DNA from: Eucommia ulmoides
Taxonomy: Eukaryota > Streptophyta > Magnoliopsida > Garryales > Eucommiaceae
Assembly (NCBI GenBank): GCA_016647705.1
Contig: CM028335.1
Span: forward strand, 5,410,579 to 5,474,578
Direction: 5' to 3'
Length of the DNA stretch: 64,000 bases
Under the pieces are notes generated by a model, which saw nothing but the letters and a program-made list of their open reading frames with translations, did no database searches and was not told where the DNA came from. Both the position numbers and the translations under genes were made by a program. Of this stretch, positions 38,331-50,660 are shown in pieces (the first letter of the stretch is position 1; the number at the start of each line of letters is the position of its first letter).

Positions 38331-38874
38331 GACAAATCATTGTTAACCCTCTTATGTCATCCTAAAAAAGATAAAAAAAAATAAAAAAAATCATATAAAA
38401 TATTAAGAAATACAAACCAAATTAGGTCGAGGATTAGGGAAACATATCTGTTCTTTTAAAGGAAGACGAAAATCAACATTGCTCGATATTTTTGTCACAT
38501 ACCTGGTGGCTGAGTGATATGAGGCTGAGAGGTAATTCAAGCCCCCTCAATTTTCGCTTTTATTCTTATTTTTTTAGAAAAATATATTAAAACTTCTAAA
38601 TTTTATAAAATGGTTCCATTAACATAAATATCTAATAAAGATCAAAATATTTTTTTTTTAATCCCCTTTTTTACTCAATTTATTAATATACCATTACATG
38701 TATCATTTTTATGATGCTATGGATTATATGAGACTCATGTCCGGTATAATATATTCGGCCGATAAGTTGGGACTCATGTATAATAATAGCAAATAGAACA
38801 CATTTGATGCATCAATGAATGATAAAAATAAAATAAAAAATAATAAAAATTATTAACTTTATTTGTTGATTAAC

Positions 38875-40100
38875 GCACGCACCAGGAGGTACTATTTGGC
38901 TTTTCAAAGTACCGATCTAGCCCAATTGTTTTTTTTTTGGCACTAACAGTTCCTTTTGTATTTTTTTACCAAAATTCTCTCATTCAATGAGAATGTAACT
39001 TTCTAAAACGAATGCTAATATCAAAACACAAAAATTTTCGTAGTTCCAGATGTAAAATTAATATTTTTACATTGTATTAATCAGTAAAATATTTTATTTT
39101 TTACGATATAATAATAATATTTTTTGAACGTATGAATCGTATTATGCGTGGATGTTGCATGTAACATTCAAAGACAATGTTGAATGTAACATCCAAAGGA
39201 ACAACAAATTATACTTTTTTATCCAATATTGCGGTACATCTAGAGTTAGTGACTACATACAAGGCACCGATTGAACCCAACTATTTCAAAATTCAAATTT
39301 CAATGTGTCTGTTGAATGTAACACTATCTAATATTGCCAAAATTCAAATTTCAATATGCATGTTGAATGTAATCTTGACAAGATTCAAAAATAATATGCG
39401 TGTTGAATTTAACATTGACGAATATTCTCAAAAATCAACTTTTGGTATGCTTGTGGAATGTAATTTGATTCAACACATTTATTTCAGAATATTCTCAAAC
39501 ATGCTTGTTTAATGTAACATTATTTAATAAATTGCAGCCGTTATAAATTCGTGTGTTTTGAATGTAATATCATCTAACTACACTCAAGTAAATTGCAGAA
39601 TAGAACAAATTATATGCGTGTTGAATGTAACATGATTTACTGATAAATGTGATTTGATGTTAAATGTAACATGTGAAAACTGAAATTTCTAGAAGTATCA
39701 TGTTGAATGTAACATGAAATTTAAAAACTAAAAATTCTGGAAGTACCATGTTATATGTAACATGAATGTGAAAATTAGAACTAATGAAAAAAAATAGTGA
39801 ATTTGATATCGTTTTGTAGATCTTATTTAGACAAATCCAAATAAATAATTAGATTGTGAAAAAAAATGTGCACAACAATAGTTACTTTGATTTTAATAAA
39901 ATAATTTTGTTAAATATAGAAACTCTCAATCCCTGTTAACACGTGAAGGGCAAATCAGTAATCTGGCAACCGAAGTTTTTTGAATCTGGGATCAAATGGT
40001 TTGTGAAAACTACCGGATGGGAGTTCTCAGTTTATTATATACTAATTGGCATTTATTGGTAATAGGTAATTGATTTTAGGCTTGTTAGGTAATTTTTCCC
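38875..40100. mobile_element. 1.2-kb insertion unique to block A, flanked by TTAAC
   Basis: Block B and the copy-2 region both read straight through GATTAACTAAATAG-like sequence, whereas block A has 1226 bp between TTAAC (38870-38874) and TTAAC (40101-40105). The insertion starts GCACGCACCAGG and ends GGTAATTTTTCCC. I see no TG...CA ends, no clear terminal inverted repeat and no poly(A) tail, so its class is open. It contains a regular array of an inverted-repeat motif. An open frame of 111 codons at 39177-39512 repeats MLNVT because of this array and is probably not a gene. Confidence 0.65.
39154..39764. repeat. Twelve copies of TGTTGAATGTAACAT-type motif
   Basis: Copies lie near 39154, 39178, 39311, 39361, 39401, 39451, 39504, 39553, 39619, 39658, 39701 and 39749. 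Most spacings are 39-66 bp. The best copies read CATGTTgaatgtAACATG, an inverted repeat of 6-bp arms around 6 bp. Several are preceded by TATGCGTG or TATGCATG. Confidence 0.8.
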
Positions 40101-41685
40101 TTAACTAAATAGATATTGCTATAGGTATCTCCAATATTTGTTCATTAAATAGATAAAATAGTATCGACACTACATTAGTTATTTTGGTGAAATTATTCAT
40201 GATTTCCAAATTTGAACTTTAATGGGTAATAATGGTCACTATACCTAATTATTTATTTTGAATTGATTCAAAAAATTAGAAGTTCCAAATTTTTCTACCT
40301 AATTTTATTGAAATTAAAAAGTAAAATCTAGGAAAGAATTAGTAAATAAAAACTAAGGCAAATTAATAAAATCGAAAAAAAAAAATTAAAAACAAATAGA
40401 CAAGTAAAGAACTATTATTTTTGCTTAGTTTTTCTATTATTTTTATTTGTTTGTAAAATGAGAAGTAAAGAATTTGATAGCATCATGTAACAACACGTTA
40501 TTAAGATTGATTTTTGTGTGTAGCATCATGTTATGATAACCACAACTAATTTAAAGTGGAAGCTTTCGTTTGTTAAGAATTTATTTTTTAACTTATAATT
40601 TGTTGACGGTGACATCAAATTTGCATAAATCTCATCAATTTAAACATTGTTTAATAAATTTGATAAATATGTACGAGTAACACCAAATATATGAATAACC
40701 AAATTCATCCAAAAATTAAATTCATATGATAAGTTTGTATGATAAATAGGTGTATGCAAACCAATCTTTGATTTTTAATTTTTTATTCCATTTAGAGGAG
40801 AACTTTTCTATACATACTTTTATCATGTATTTTTATTTTTAAATATTTTATGTTATTTAGAGAGAAACATATTTTTTAAATAAATTCATTTTTGAGTACT
40901 TGCCAATATTTTACTTAATATTCAGTATACTATGAAAATAAAAGTTCTACAGCTAATTAATATTAACTCAATAATTTAATGTACTAGAAGTTAACTGAAA
41001 GACTAAAGCTTAAAATGACTAAAACGTTGGGGATAAAAAATTATAAGTGAATAATCTATTAATTTCTCATTCAACAAAACTTTTTAATATATATTTGTGT
41101 TATTTATTTTATCAAGAAAATAATGACGGACAATGGAGCTAGAGAGTTAAAATAGCTTATCGCCAATAGTGTAATTTTTTTCTTCTCCATTGATAGTTGA
41201 CTATTGCATAATTCCTTTCACTAATTCATATTTGAATTTCTACATTATAACCCTTGGATCGTTTAACATTTGGAAACTTTACCTTATATATTCTTTGAAG
41301 TAAAAAACGGTCATTCAGAATTCCATTACCCATAACAAAACATTTCATTAACGTCAAGATGTTGACATTGAAAAACTAACTACAATGCACGACTCAATCT
41401 CACCTCTGTTAGATAGTGAACATATACAAGAACATATATATAATCAATTACCTATAAGCCAAATACATAATGAATAATGTTATTGCTACAATTAAATTTT
41501 AGATCCCATTCTATACATGCTACTACTATATTTTAATTTTATATTAAAAGGCTATATATTAGGAAAAGAAAGTATGGTTTGTCTGTGGTCATTTTAGGAT
41601 TATTTGAATTGCATGCGTGTTTGAACATGGGTAAGACTAAAATGTGGACAATGAATACACGACACGACTATATAAATAAATAGTT

Positions 41686-42981
41686 AGGATAATAATCTTT
41701 TTGGTCCCTCAAAAATATCGGCCGTGCTCAATTGGCCTCTAGTATTTGGAAAAAGACACATTAGGCCCTTTACATTCCATTTCCATTCTAAATTTCCCAC
41801 TGAGCAAGATTCTATTAAGTCAAAATAACATTCAACATTTGATTAAGGGCATTTCGGTAATTTTTATCCCAAATCATTTCCCTCTCATTTCCTGTGATAT
41901 TTCCCACTAATTCCTTCCTTGGCAACCTATAGTACTCTTCCCTACCCCATCTTTAATATTTCTTCCCCATTTCCATCCTAAAAGCACTCTTTCTAAATTT
42001 TCTTTCTTATTTGTCCAACAAAATATCATGGAGAATCAACAAATTTGTAATTATTGGAAGAAAGAAAAAATGATAACTTCCTGGATTGTGCATAATCTTG
42101 GAAGAAGATTATATTCTTGTGGAAATTACAATCAGGTATTTTTTTTTCGTGTTCATACCATTTTCATCAAATATTTAAAAAAAAAATTAATTTGATTTTC
42201 TAGGCTAGAGGTTGTGGCTATATCTTGTGGGTTGATCCTCCTATGTGTACTAGGTCAGCGGCAATAATACCAAGGTTATTAAAAAAAATGAATGTTTTAG
42301 AAGAGGAGAATAACCGAAGGAAGAACAGATAGAAGAAATTATGGATAGCATTAGTCGTTTAATGGGTGGTGTTCGTATTCATTTGGACATAAACAATATT
42401 TTTAATGTTTTATTGTATTTTGTTTAATTAATGGTGCATTTTGTATTTTGTTTCCTAATGAAACTATCTTAATCAATAGTGTATTTTGTGTTTTGAACTC
42501 AAACACTCTTCATTTTTTAACTTAAGGAAAAAACATATTACAATTTCCACAAGAATTGAATTTCCTACCTTGATTATATGCAATCGAGGAAGTTACCACT
42601 TTTGCTTTCCTTCCCGAATTACAAATTTGTCGATTCTCCATGTTTTTTCTTGAACAAATAAGAAAGAAGAGTGAAAAACATTGTTTAAGGTGGAAATAGA
42701 GAATAAATAATAAAGATAGGGTAGGGAAGAATATTTATAGGCTGCCAATGAAGGAATTAGTAGGAAACATACTCGAAATGGGAGAAAAATGAGTTGGGAT
42801 CGAAAATAACCGAAATGCCCTTAATCAAATGTTGACTGTTATTTTGACTTAATAGAATTTTGTTCAGGGACCAATTTGAAACGAAAATGAAATGTGAAGG
42901 GTCTAATATGTCTATCTTCAAATACTAGGGGCCAATTGAGTGCCAACGACATTTGTGAGCGAGGAAAAATATCATTATTCC
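41686..42981. mobile_element. MULE with ~430-bp inverted arms carrying a GRF gene (block A)
   Basis: The ends are AGGATAATAATCTTTTTGG and, on the other strand, GGAATAATGATATTTTTCC. They lie between perfect 9-bp repeats TAAATAGTT (41677-41685 and 42982-42990). The arms match over hundreds of bases: CTCAATTGGCC, TTGATTAAGGGCATTTCGGT, CCTATAxxxxTCTTCCCTACC, then the whole GRF exon 1. The right arm therefore holds an inverted, degraded second copy of exon 1 (about 42530-42645). Block B has the same element at the same place. Confidence 0.85.
42028..42332 (+). pseudogene. GRF-type zinc-finger gene, two exons (block A copy)
   Basis: Exon 1 (42028-42135, 36 codons) starts MENQQICNYWKK and contains SWIVHNLGRRLYSCGNY, the NPGRRFYGC core of GRF zinc fingers. 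A GT donor at 42136 and an AG acceptor before 42204 fit a 68-bp AT-rich intron. Exon 2 reads ARGCGYILWVDPPMC, matching GCGYFxWxDEPMC, then a short coiled coil (LEEENNRR). It stops at 42330-42332, before the membrane segment kept by the block B copy. The first Cys pair is damaged (CNYW for CxCG). GRF proteins bind single-stranded nucleic acid; small plant GRF-plus-membrane proteins are common near transposons. Exon 1 lies inside the inverted repeat of the element. Confidence 0.75.
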
Positions 42982-43033
42982 TAAATAGTTTTTATTATAT
43001 AGCTATTCAATTGTGCCAAACTCCAATATTTAA

Positions 43034-44416
43034 GGATTAATGACTTTTTGGTCCCTCATAAATGTGGTTGGTGTTCAAATTGTCCCCGATATTTGAAAAT
43101 AAACAATTTGGCCTTTGACATTTCATTTTTGGTTTCCAGTTGGCCTGATTGACAAATTTGTTAAGTCAATTTAATGGTCGACGTAAAACTAAGGCTATTT
43201 TGGTCATTTTATGTCAAAAATTAAGGATAATTTTGTTATTTTACGCAATAGAGTTTATTTAAAAAATATTTAAGATTTTAGGGTCTTAACTGTAATATTA
43301 AGTCAAAGCTTGAGCCTCCTCCACATCCTCCTCTTCAGACCATCTTCATCCCCTTCTTCACCGATGACAAGCAATCGAAACTGCAGCCAATTCCGGTGAT
43401 TTGGGTCTCGAGCTTCTTAGGCTCCAACTGACCGGAGTAGAAATACTTAACGATACAGGCCTCACCGGTGACCCAGATCTCGATGAGAAGTACGAGGAAG
43501 AAATAGACCCACTACTCCTTCCTACCAGTATCTCCACCGCCACCTCCACAAAGGCTCTTCTCGACGCCGATTCAGTGTTGATCGAGCTCTTGCAACCACT
43601 TAACGACCCTCTCAAACAGTAGAACTCTTCATCTTCATCTCCGGTAGACCCCACTTCACCATTTCAGTAATACTGTCGGAAACTTTGGCCACCAAGTGAC
43701 TGCAGCAGGTGGAGCTTCGGCCGGATTCATTTCGCTTCCACAGCTAGACCTTCCACGACCATTTTGTGAAACCCGTCCACTGTCGATGCTACCATGGGAG
43801 TTGACCAGAGTGCTATGATAAAGGAACTCGGAGGGCGGCTACGGTGGTGGCAGTGGTGGACAAAGGTATGACGGAAAAAGGGCTGGTTATCGCGGGTACA
43901 AGTGGAAAATGGGATTCTGGGAGTAACGGGAGATGGGGATGGGGGATGCGATAGATGAAGTGAGTCTAACGGGAAAAAAAGGTTGGTGGAGGATACGGCG
44001 ATTGTGGGCGGCAATGGCGGTAGAGAATGAGGATAAAGGGAAGGGTGTGCAAGATAAGAAGAGGAGTAGAATGAAGAGGTGGATGGAGGAGGGCTTTGTG
44101 GAGGTGAGTTGGGGAGAGATAAAGAGAGGAGAGAGAGAGAGAGAGAGGGGTAATGGTGGATTAGATGGGTGAGAAAAAGAAAAAGACGTTTTGAACCCTT
44201 AAAAATTTAGATGGGTTCTAAAATTAACCCCATGAAGTGGAACTAACCAAAATAACCTTATTTTAACGTTGACCGTTACATTGACCTAACAGATTTGTCA
44301 ATCAAGCTAATTGAAAATTAAAAATAAAATGTCAAGAGCAAAATTATCTATTTTCAAATACCGAGATCAATTAAACACCGGTCACATTTGTGAGGGACCA
44401 AAAAAGCCATTATCCC
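43034..44416. mobile_element. Second MULE of block A, with captured GC-rich sequence
   Basis: The left end GGATTAATGACTTTTTGGTC and the right end, read inversely GGGATAATGGCTTTTTTGGTC, share about 200 bp of arms. They are flanked by perfect 9-bp repeats AATATTTAA (43025-43033 and 44417-44425). The middle, 43310-44170, is clearly richer in GC than its surroundings and reads open in short frames on both strands (73 codons + at 43401-43622, 98 codons - at 43358-43654, 95 codons - at 43727-44014). I recognise no family. This is the profile of a Pack-MULE that captured host gene pieces. A (GA)n run lies near 44130. Confidence 0.8.
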
Positions 44417-44425
44417 AATATTTAA

Positions 44426-45099
44426 TAATTGACATTTGTTTCTAACATTTAAGCAATATGTATGTATACACACATATATGTATATATATACAAGCTTGAT
44501 CGGATATAAATAGTTTTATTATGTAGCAACTTGCATGCTTAAAAGAGTTAATTGATTAATTTCCAGCATCAAAGCCATATTATTGATGGACCTACATTTT
44601 ATATGCACCCAAACATGTAGTTTAATAAATGAAATGATATGTTGAACTTTGAGATTTATAGGATTTAATTTCGGCCTTATGATCAAATTTCAAGTGCTAT
44701 GCATCTACCTATATTAACTATAATGCATTGAAGCGCAATTTTTGCACTTTCTGGAAAAGAGATGTTGCAAGAGTTGAAGTTAACGAAAATGGACACTAAT
44801 AATTATACGCCCTAAATCCCCACTTTTTAGTAATAGAAATAAAATAGAAGTAAGTAATTTTTAAAAAATACGAAAAACACAAGTTTTTTTAAATAGAACC
44901 TAAAATGTATTGTAAAACCACTCAGAAGATCCAAATGCAATTTAATTTAGAGAAAAATATATCAATATTGAAGCAAACATTACAAAATTCTATCAAATTA
45001 AACTAAAACACATATTGGGAGAAGATTATTTATCAATTAAATCAAATAAAAAATTGAAAAGAGCGCTATAATGTATTACATCTTAAAAAAATAAATAAA
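44426..45099. other. AT-rich spacer, nothing recognised
   Basis: A (TA/CA)n-like stretch lies at 44458-44495. No coding signal. It separates block A from the best F-box copy. Confidence 0.4.
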
Positions 45100-46272
45100 T
45101 CAAAGTAAAATAAGTTCTTGATGGAAAAATTCTTGAACAGTCTGAGACCAATTATTGAATTCCCAATCTGAATTTCCTCCATTAATCTGGATAAGACTCA
45201 TTTTGTATTTAAATATTTTGCATATTGTAAATTCGTTGTAGTAATCATTCCACGCCTGATGAATATTGATTTTCTCGGAATGGGAGTCGTACAAAACTAA
45301 ATTGTCAGAAGTTCTAAGGTGAAACTGATAATCCTTCCAAAACCCATGAAATATAGGAGCTTCTGGACAATCTATAACTGCATGAATTTTTGTCCAACAC
45401 CCTTCTTGTCTCATTAACCACATATCCAACTTAGACATTCAGGAGAATTTGCAAAGGAAAAGAGTGACGAATTCATTGCAAAGGGAAAGATTGCCATGGT
45501 CTGTACTGGCATCAGCTGGCGGTGGTACTTCTCGGAACTCCTTATTACCCATATCAAATGCCAAAATATAAAGATCATTATGGTCGCCAATCGATATCAA
45601 CCAATAATAAACACCCTCAGCATAGGTATTCGACATGGATGGATACAAGAAATACGTTGAAGGGAAATGAAACTTAAGGTGTCTCCAAGAATCATGACCC
45701 TGTATATACACTGAAACAAAGGCTTCATCAAAGCGTGGGTTGTAATCTTCCCTCTCGTCCCAAAATAACATAATCGAAACAACCTTGTATAAATTAGTCG
45801 ATGGGTCCAACCCAAAACCAATATCTGGACATGATGGAACCAAGTACGATGCTACATCATTACGAGGTGAGGGTATAGGGAGGGGCTTAAAGTCTCTGGT
45901 CGCTGGATTCCACCATGCCAAGTGGAATAAGTGGTTTTCAACACAAAATAATCCGTTTAAGGGACCTATAATACGTACTGAAATATGAGGCATTTGTAGG
46001 TACTTTGATTGTTTAAAAGTGGCATCGGGAAGGGTTGGATCAGAGCAATGGATAATTGCATGTTTCGCGGGAGTGTGTTGGGTAGCATATATGAGCATAC
46101 ATGCCTTATTTCTATGATCCTCGTAGTGTTGATGAATGAAAGTATTGCTTTTGAAAATTGAGTTCCAGAATCTACAAACATACTTAAATCGCAATAAGAA
46201 TTTCACTGGAAGTATTAAGAGAATCACCATTAACATATCTTCCTGAAGATGGAAATCAATGTTAGTCCACTG
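45100..46272 (-). pseudogene. F-box/FBA-type gene, copy 2, one in-frame stop
   Basis: On the minus strand one frame runs from about 46272 to 45100 with a single TGA at 45439-45441. Ahead of the first Met (46236) the frame reads FHLQED, so the F-box (EDMLMVILLILPVKFLLRF, YVCRFWNSIF) starts upstream and the original start codon is missing. FBA features follow: LAWWNPATRDFKPLP, DIGFGLDPSTNLYKVVS, GHDSWRHLKF, EGVYYWL, ILAFDMGNKEFREVPPP and CNEFVTLFLC. Past the stop the same frame goes on with SKLDMWLMRQEGCWTKIHAV to the natural end. About 378 codons match the usual 350-400. SCF substrate receptor by family. Gene death seems recent compared with copies 1 and 3. Confidence 0.8.
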
Positions 46273-46777
46273 GTATCATCATGAAAAAATAAAAAAATTA
46301 AAAACATATAAATGTTAAAAAAGATGAAACAAATTAGGTTGAGGATTATAAGAACATACTTATTCTTCTAAAGGAACACGAGAATAAACATTGCTTGACA
46401 TCTTTGCTATGTACCCACTGTATGTATCACTTTTGTGATACTATAGATTAGATGAGACTCATATATAAGGCCAATATTTTGAGAATCATGTATAATAATC
46501 CCAAATGCATAACATATTTGAAAGAATAATATAAGCACACAAATTTATTAAGTTTATTCATTAATTAATTAATTGGATTGTACTGTTGTAGTTATCTATA
46601 ATAATTTTCATTAAATACATAAAATCATTGAAGGATTCTACACTACATTAGATTTATTGGGGAAATGGCGCATGATCTGAAGATTAATGTGTAATAATAA
46701 TATGTAAATATGATTATTTACTTTGAAATAATTGAAAAAAATAAAATTCCAATTTTTTTTTTTTTATTTCATTTTAA
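46273..46777. other. AT-rich flank of F-box copy 2, related to blocks A and B
   Basis: CACTTTTGTGATACTATAG and ACACTACATTAGAT correspond to 38700-40190 in block A and 52940-53190 in block B. This shows that copy 2 derives from the same duplicated unit. Here the segment lacks the 1226-bp insertion, supporting that block A gained it. Confidence 0.55.
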
Positions 46778-46782
46778 ACAAT

Positions 46783-49151
46783 TGTTAGCCTAGTAAGCTA
46801 CCAAAGAGGGGAGTGACTTGAGTAGTAATAAAAAATTATCAAATAATAACACTTCAAAATTCAATAATTAATCTTATCTTAAATTAATTATTCTTTTTAT
46901 AGCAGCGGATATTTGTTATAGACTAGGTGCACCCCCCAACAACAAAATATAAATAATGTAAAAAAAGCAATACATCAAGATTTATTCTGGTTTTTCAAAT
47001 TACTCTTGGCTAATTCAGTCATCTGAACTTCACGGAGAGTCGTACCCACTAAACTACTAAGATTCATTTAAACTAGTAGGAACTAAACATTTACAAATGA
47101 TTCTTTTCACAGGTTCAGAATCAACTTTTACAATTTTCTTTTCCCAAGCTCAGGAATAACTTTATCTTTTTCCTAGGTTCAAGACTAACCTTATCTTTTT
47201 TTTAGGCTCAAGACTAACCTAATCCTTTCACAAGCTAAGGATCAAACATAATTCTTTTTATACCTTAGGCTCAAGAATTAAACATTACAAACACTCCAAG
47301 TATCATTTTCACTGGTAAGAATTGAACTGTTACAATTCATACAATCTAATTCTAATCAGAAAGAATTACGTCTATCTCTTTTCACAGGAAAATAGTACCC
47401 TAATCTTTTTGTAATCTAGGCAAAAATCAAATCTCAATCTCTTTACAAGAAGAGATTGAAACTAGTTACCCCTGATTAGATACTGCCAATAGTATTTAAT
47501 CCGCACACAACTCACCAATTAAAAAAAAAAATTGATAGGTTCTTTTTCCCACTTGAAGCTTCTACCACCCCAGATTAATTTGAACTCAATTAATGTCCTG
47601 ATACTAGTGATAGGAATAAATTAAGAATTTCAAAATTTGATTTTAACAAAAAACGGATAGCACACAATTTAGCACATAATCAAATTTTTACAAGAAATCG
47701 TTTAAAAAAATTTCAATCAATTTAAGTTTAGAAAAAACGATTTCAAAGATGAATTCACTAAGCAAGTAGTAATAATAAAATACTCAATTAAAGAATAAGT
47801 TTAGAACGATCTCATCAGGAATTCACCGAATGAATAAAGTATGAACAACAATAAAACTTCAAATCGGTAGTAGCAATAATCCACAATAAATTTTCTCAAG
47901 AACAATCTCACACTACGCTTAGAATTATCACTCTTAGAAAGCTCAAGAACTGAATAACTCTTGAAATTTGATTGATTGAGATTATCTTGATCTTAAATAA
48001 GCAGGTCTATATATAGGAAATTAAAATAAGTCATCCAACGGCTAGTTTCCACTTATCATGACATTTAATTGCTCTAATAGACCCTTTATATCATTATGAC
48101 TCAATCCAGGTATAATTTACTCAATTATATCTTTCAACATATTCGATTTAGTCCCTCAAATATGTTCTCAAACTCAATTAGATAGGATAAAAAGAATTAT
48201 ATGAACCAATTTAAGAAATACAAAATATATAAACTATATTTATAGGGATAACAAAATATCAATGTCATATCTTAAATACCATCAGATCCTTAAGATATCT
48301 CTCAGATTCTAACCATAAAACGGCTATTAACAGCTACTTTTTGAAAAAATCCACGAAATCCTCTAAACTTGAAACCTAACCATATGTTGACCAACTAATG
48401 TCCATAGGTCGACTGATCAATTCAGGTTGTATCCCAAGCCAAAAGTTCTCGCCCATTGGTTGACCGCTACTCCTTGGCCTGTCGATCGAACGATTCAGGA
48501 TGTTTCCCAGGCCAAATTCCAACCATGGTAGGTTGATCGGTACACCTTGGTCTGTTGACCTAACGATTCAGAGAGTTCACCCATTGGCCATATGTCGATG
48601 GATCGATTCAGAGACTGAACCACTTCTCAGTTTCTTCTCATTTGTTGATCGATCCATATTGGTCAGTTGACCGATCCTGTTGGCACTTTTCTTCCTTAAT
48701 TCATTTTAATTCCATTCTTCGATGTTTTTTATCCCTTTAACCGATTTCTTTTCTCGGTTAACTTAATTAACTCTTTAAATCAATTTTAATTTCTAATATT
48801 TCTTAAATCAATATTTCTTCTTCAATTTCACATAGGAGCAAATATGTTTAACTAATTAAGATCCTATAAAAAACACACATAATCATAAAATCATTTTTGT
48901 ATCCTGTGTGATCCTAAACGGGATACATTAAGAGTAAAAATTAACCTGAGTTATTTTTCCCTAGATTCTTCAAAATCTTCGGTCTCTTAATACTTTTTCT
49001 CTTTGTCAGTTTCTTGCATCCAAAATCATCTTCAACAAGTTCTTTATGATTAAATCGTCAATAGAACTTTATCACTGAAACACTCAATAAATTCATTAAT
49101 TCCACTAAAAATATCAACATTTAATTGTTCATCAAAATCTTAGGATCAACA
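46783..49151 (-). mobile_element. Solo LTR of the SIRE-type family
   Basis: On the plus strand it starts TGTTAGCCTAG and ends TAGGATCAACA, the inverse of the TGTTGATCCTA...GCTAACA LTR of the element at 21119-34853. Perfect 5-bp repeats ACAAT flank it (46778-46782 and 49152-49156). 2369 bp; no internal sequence. It includes the hairpin array (47100-47460) and the GTCGAC-type words (about 48380-48690). A clean case of LTR-LTR recombination. Confidence 0.9.
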
Positions 49152-49156
49152 ACAAT

Positions 49157-49864
49157 ATTGTCACTATGTAATATGGAGCAATTAATGGATGAAATAATTG
49201 AACATATAACTCTATTTTTAATACTTGAGTTTACACCTGGTTACTAAACTAGTAATATTACAAGTATTTGCTGACACCATATGTGTTTAACAAAATTAAC
49301 GTTACAACTTCAAAAAATCATATTTATTTTTTGTTTTCAATGTTTTAATATTTGTTTTATTATTTTTTTTTTCTATATCTCATCCTCTTGTTTTGCCAAC
49401 ATATAATTTTTTTGATTTTGTTCTCTATTTTGATTTTATTTGTTTCAATTGTTTAATATTTAATTTATAGAGAAAAATAAAAAAATTGAACCTAAAAACA
49501 AGAAAATAAAATTATAAATTAAAAAAAAAAGTTAAAAAAAAAAGTAAAACTAAAAAATTGAAAGTGAAAAGGAAAAATAAAAAAACATGAACATAAAAAA
49601 AATTAAAAAATAAATAAAAAAAAATCTCTTTAACCTTGCAAATTCAAAAGTCCATTTTTTTTGGTTTGATTTCTATTTTTTTATTTTTTATTTTTTATTT
49701 TTTATTCTATCTCTCATCCTCTTGTTTTGCCTATGTATATAAGTTTTATTTGTTATCTATTTTTATTTTGTTTGTTTCATTTGTTTTTATTTACTTTATA
49801 GAAAATGAAAAATTAAAAATCGAATCTAAAAACAAAAAAATTAAATTAAAAAAATAATAAAAAA
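49157..49864. repeat. AT-rich spacer with a ~330-bp degenerate tandem duplication
   Basis: CTCATCCTCTTGTTTTGCC occurs at about 49379 and 49712. Each copy is preceded by T-runs and followed by TTTATTTGTTTCAATTG-like and AxTAxAAAATTGAAxCTAAAA sequence. The unit is T-rich on its left and A-rich on its right, so each half could fold on itself. The 73-codon frame here is only low-complexity F/I/K. Confidence 0.6.
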
Positions 49865-49879
49865 GTACACATTTATACA

Positions 49880-50660
49880 AGGAGTTAACATATGGTGTAT
49901 TGGTTTATAGGTAATTTATAGAAGTTTCAAGTATTATCTCTTTAATCTAACAAACTAAAAGAGAACCTGTGAGGGTGTTAATTGTAATATAAACAAGTGT
50001 GTTAGTTTAAGTGAGAGAATTGTGAGATAGTGAAGAGGTCTAAATAGAATTTATCTTGATTACATTGGTTTGGTCTTCACTAGGGATGAAAATCAAGAAA
50101 CAGTGGATTAGAAATCTAAGGAGCTAGGGGAATATACGAAGGCATAGAGGGATCTAAGTTGAACTACTATAAATCATTGTGTCAATGTCTTTAATTTATA
50201 TATGTTTGTGTGGTTGTGCTTATCATTTTTATTCTTTTATTCTGGTGCACTGCTTTCACATTTATATTAATTTGTTCATATCCATTTAAAGTGTGTGATT
50301 TTGATAATGTCAAAAAGAAAGAAAAAACTTAGAAGTTATTTGCACTATTCAATTCACCCTTTTTTTGGTAGACTTAGAATAACAAAATTGGTGATAGAGC
50401 ATGCAATAAAATTGAAATACCATGATATAAACAACAAAGAAAAGCATGAAGAAATCTTAATGGGGCTAAGAATGGATTGAGTGATAGAAGCAACCAAATC
50501 AAACTATCTAGTGACTCACAGTTAGTCACCAACCATATCAAAGACAACAACGAGGAAAGGGATGAGAAGATGATCAAATACATGGCCAAGGTAACGAAGG
50601 AAATGGTAAAATTTGATAAATTTGAGATTCAACAAGCTAAGAAATAAGGAAACCAAATTG
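49880..50660 (+). pseudogene. LTR-like end joined to Gypsy RNase H (block B copy)
   Basis: Same structure as at 35555-36360, with slightly better reading: LVIEHAIKLKYHDINN then KEKHEEILMGLRMD in one open stretch (50386-50477). After a frame change come DEKMIKYMAKVTKEM and KFEIQQAKK. Ty3/Gypsy RNase H has NNEAEYEALLMGLR at this place. It ends at the same point as block A. Confidence 0.5.

Larger units (their letters stand above)
35540..44425 (+). repeat. Block A of a large direct duplication
   Basis: Block A and block B (from 49865) are collinear: LTR-like start, RNase H remnant, a twice-repeated AT-rich segment, F-box remnant, long AT-rich spacer, GRF-carrying MULE, second MULE. The two MULEs sit in the same places in both blocks, so they inserted before the duplication. 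Block A alone carries a 1226-bp insertion (38875-40100). Block B lacks about 90 bp corresponding to about 40775-40865. The spacer 40101-41676 matches 53100-54637 and shows no gene. Confidence 0.85.

Noticed and set aside
39177-39512. Open frame of 111 codons with repeated MLNVT
   Set aside because: The repetition comes from the TGTTGAATGTAACAT array read in frame; motif spacing is not a multiple of three throughout, and no domain is visible.
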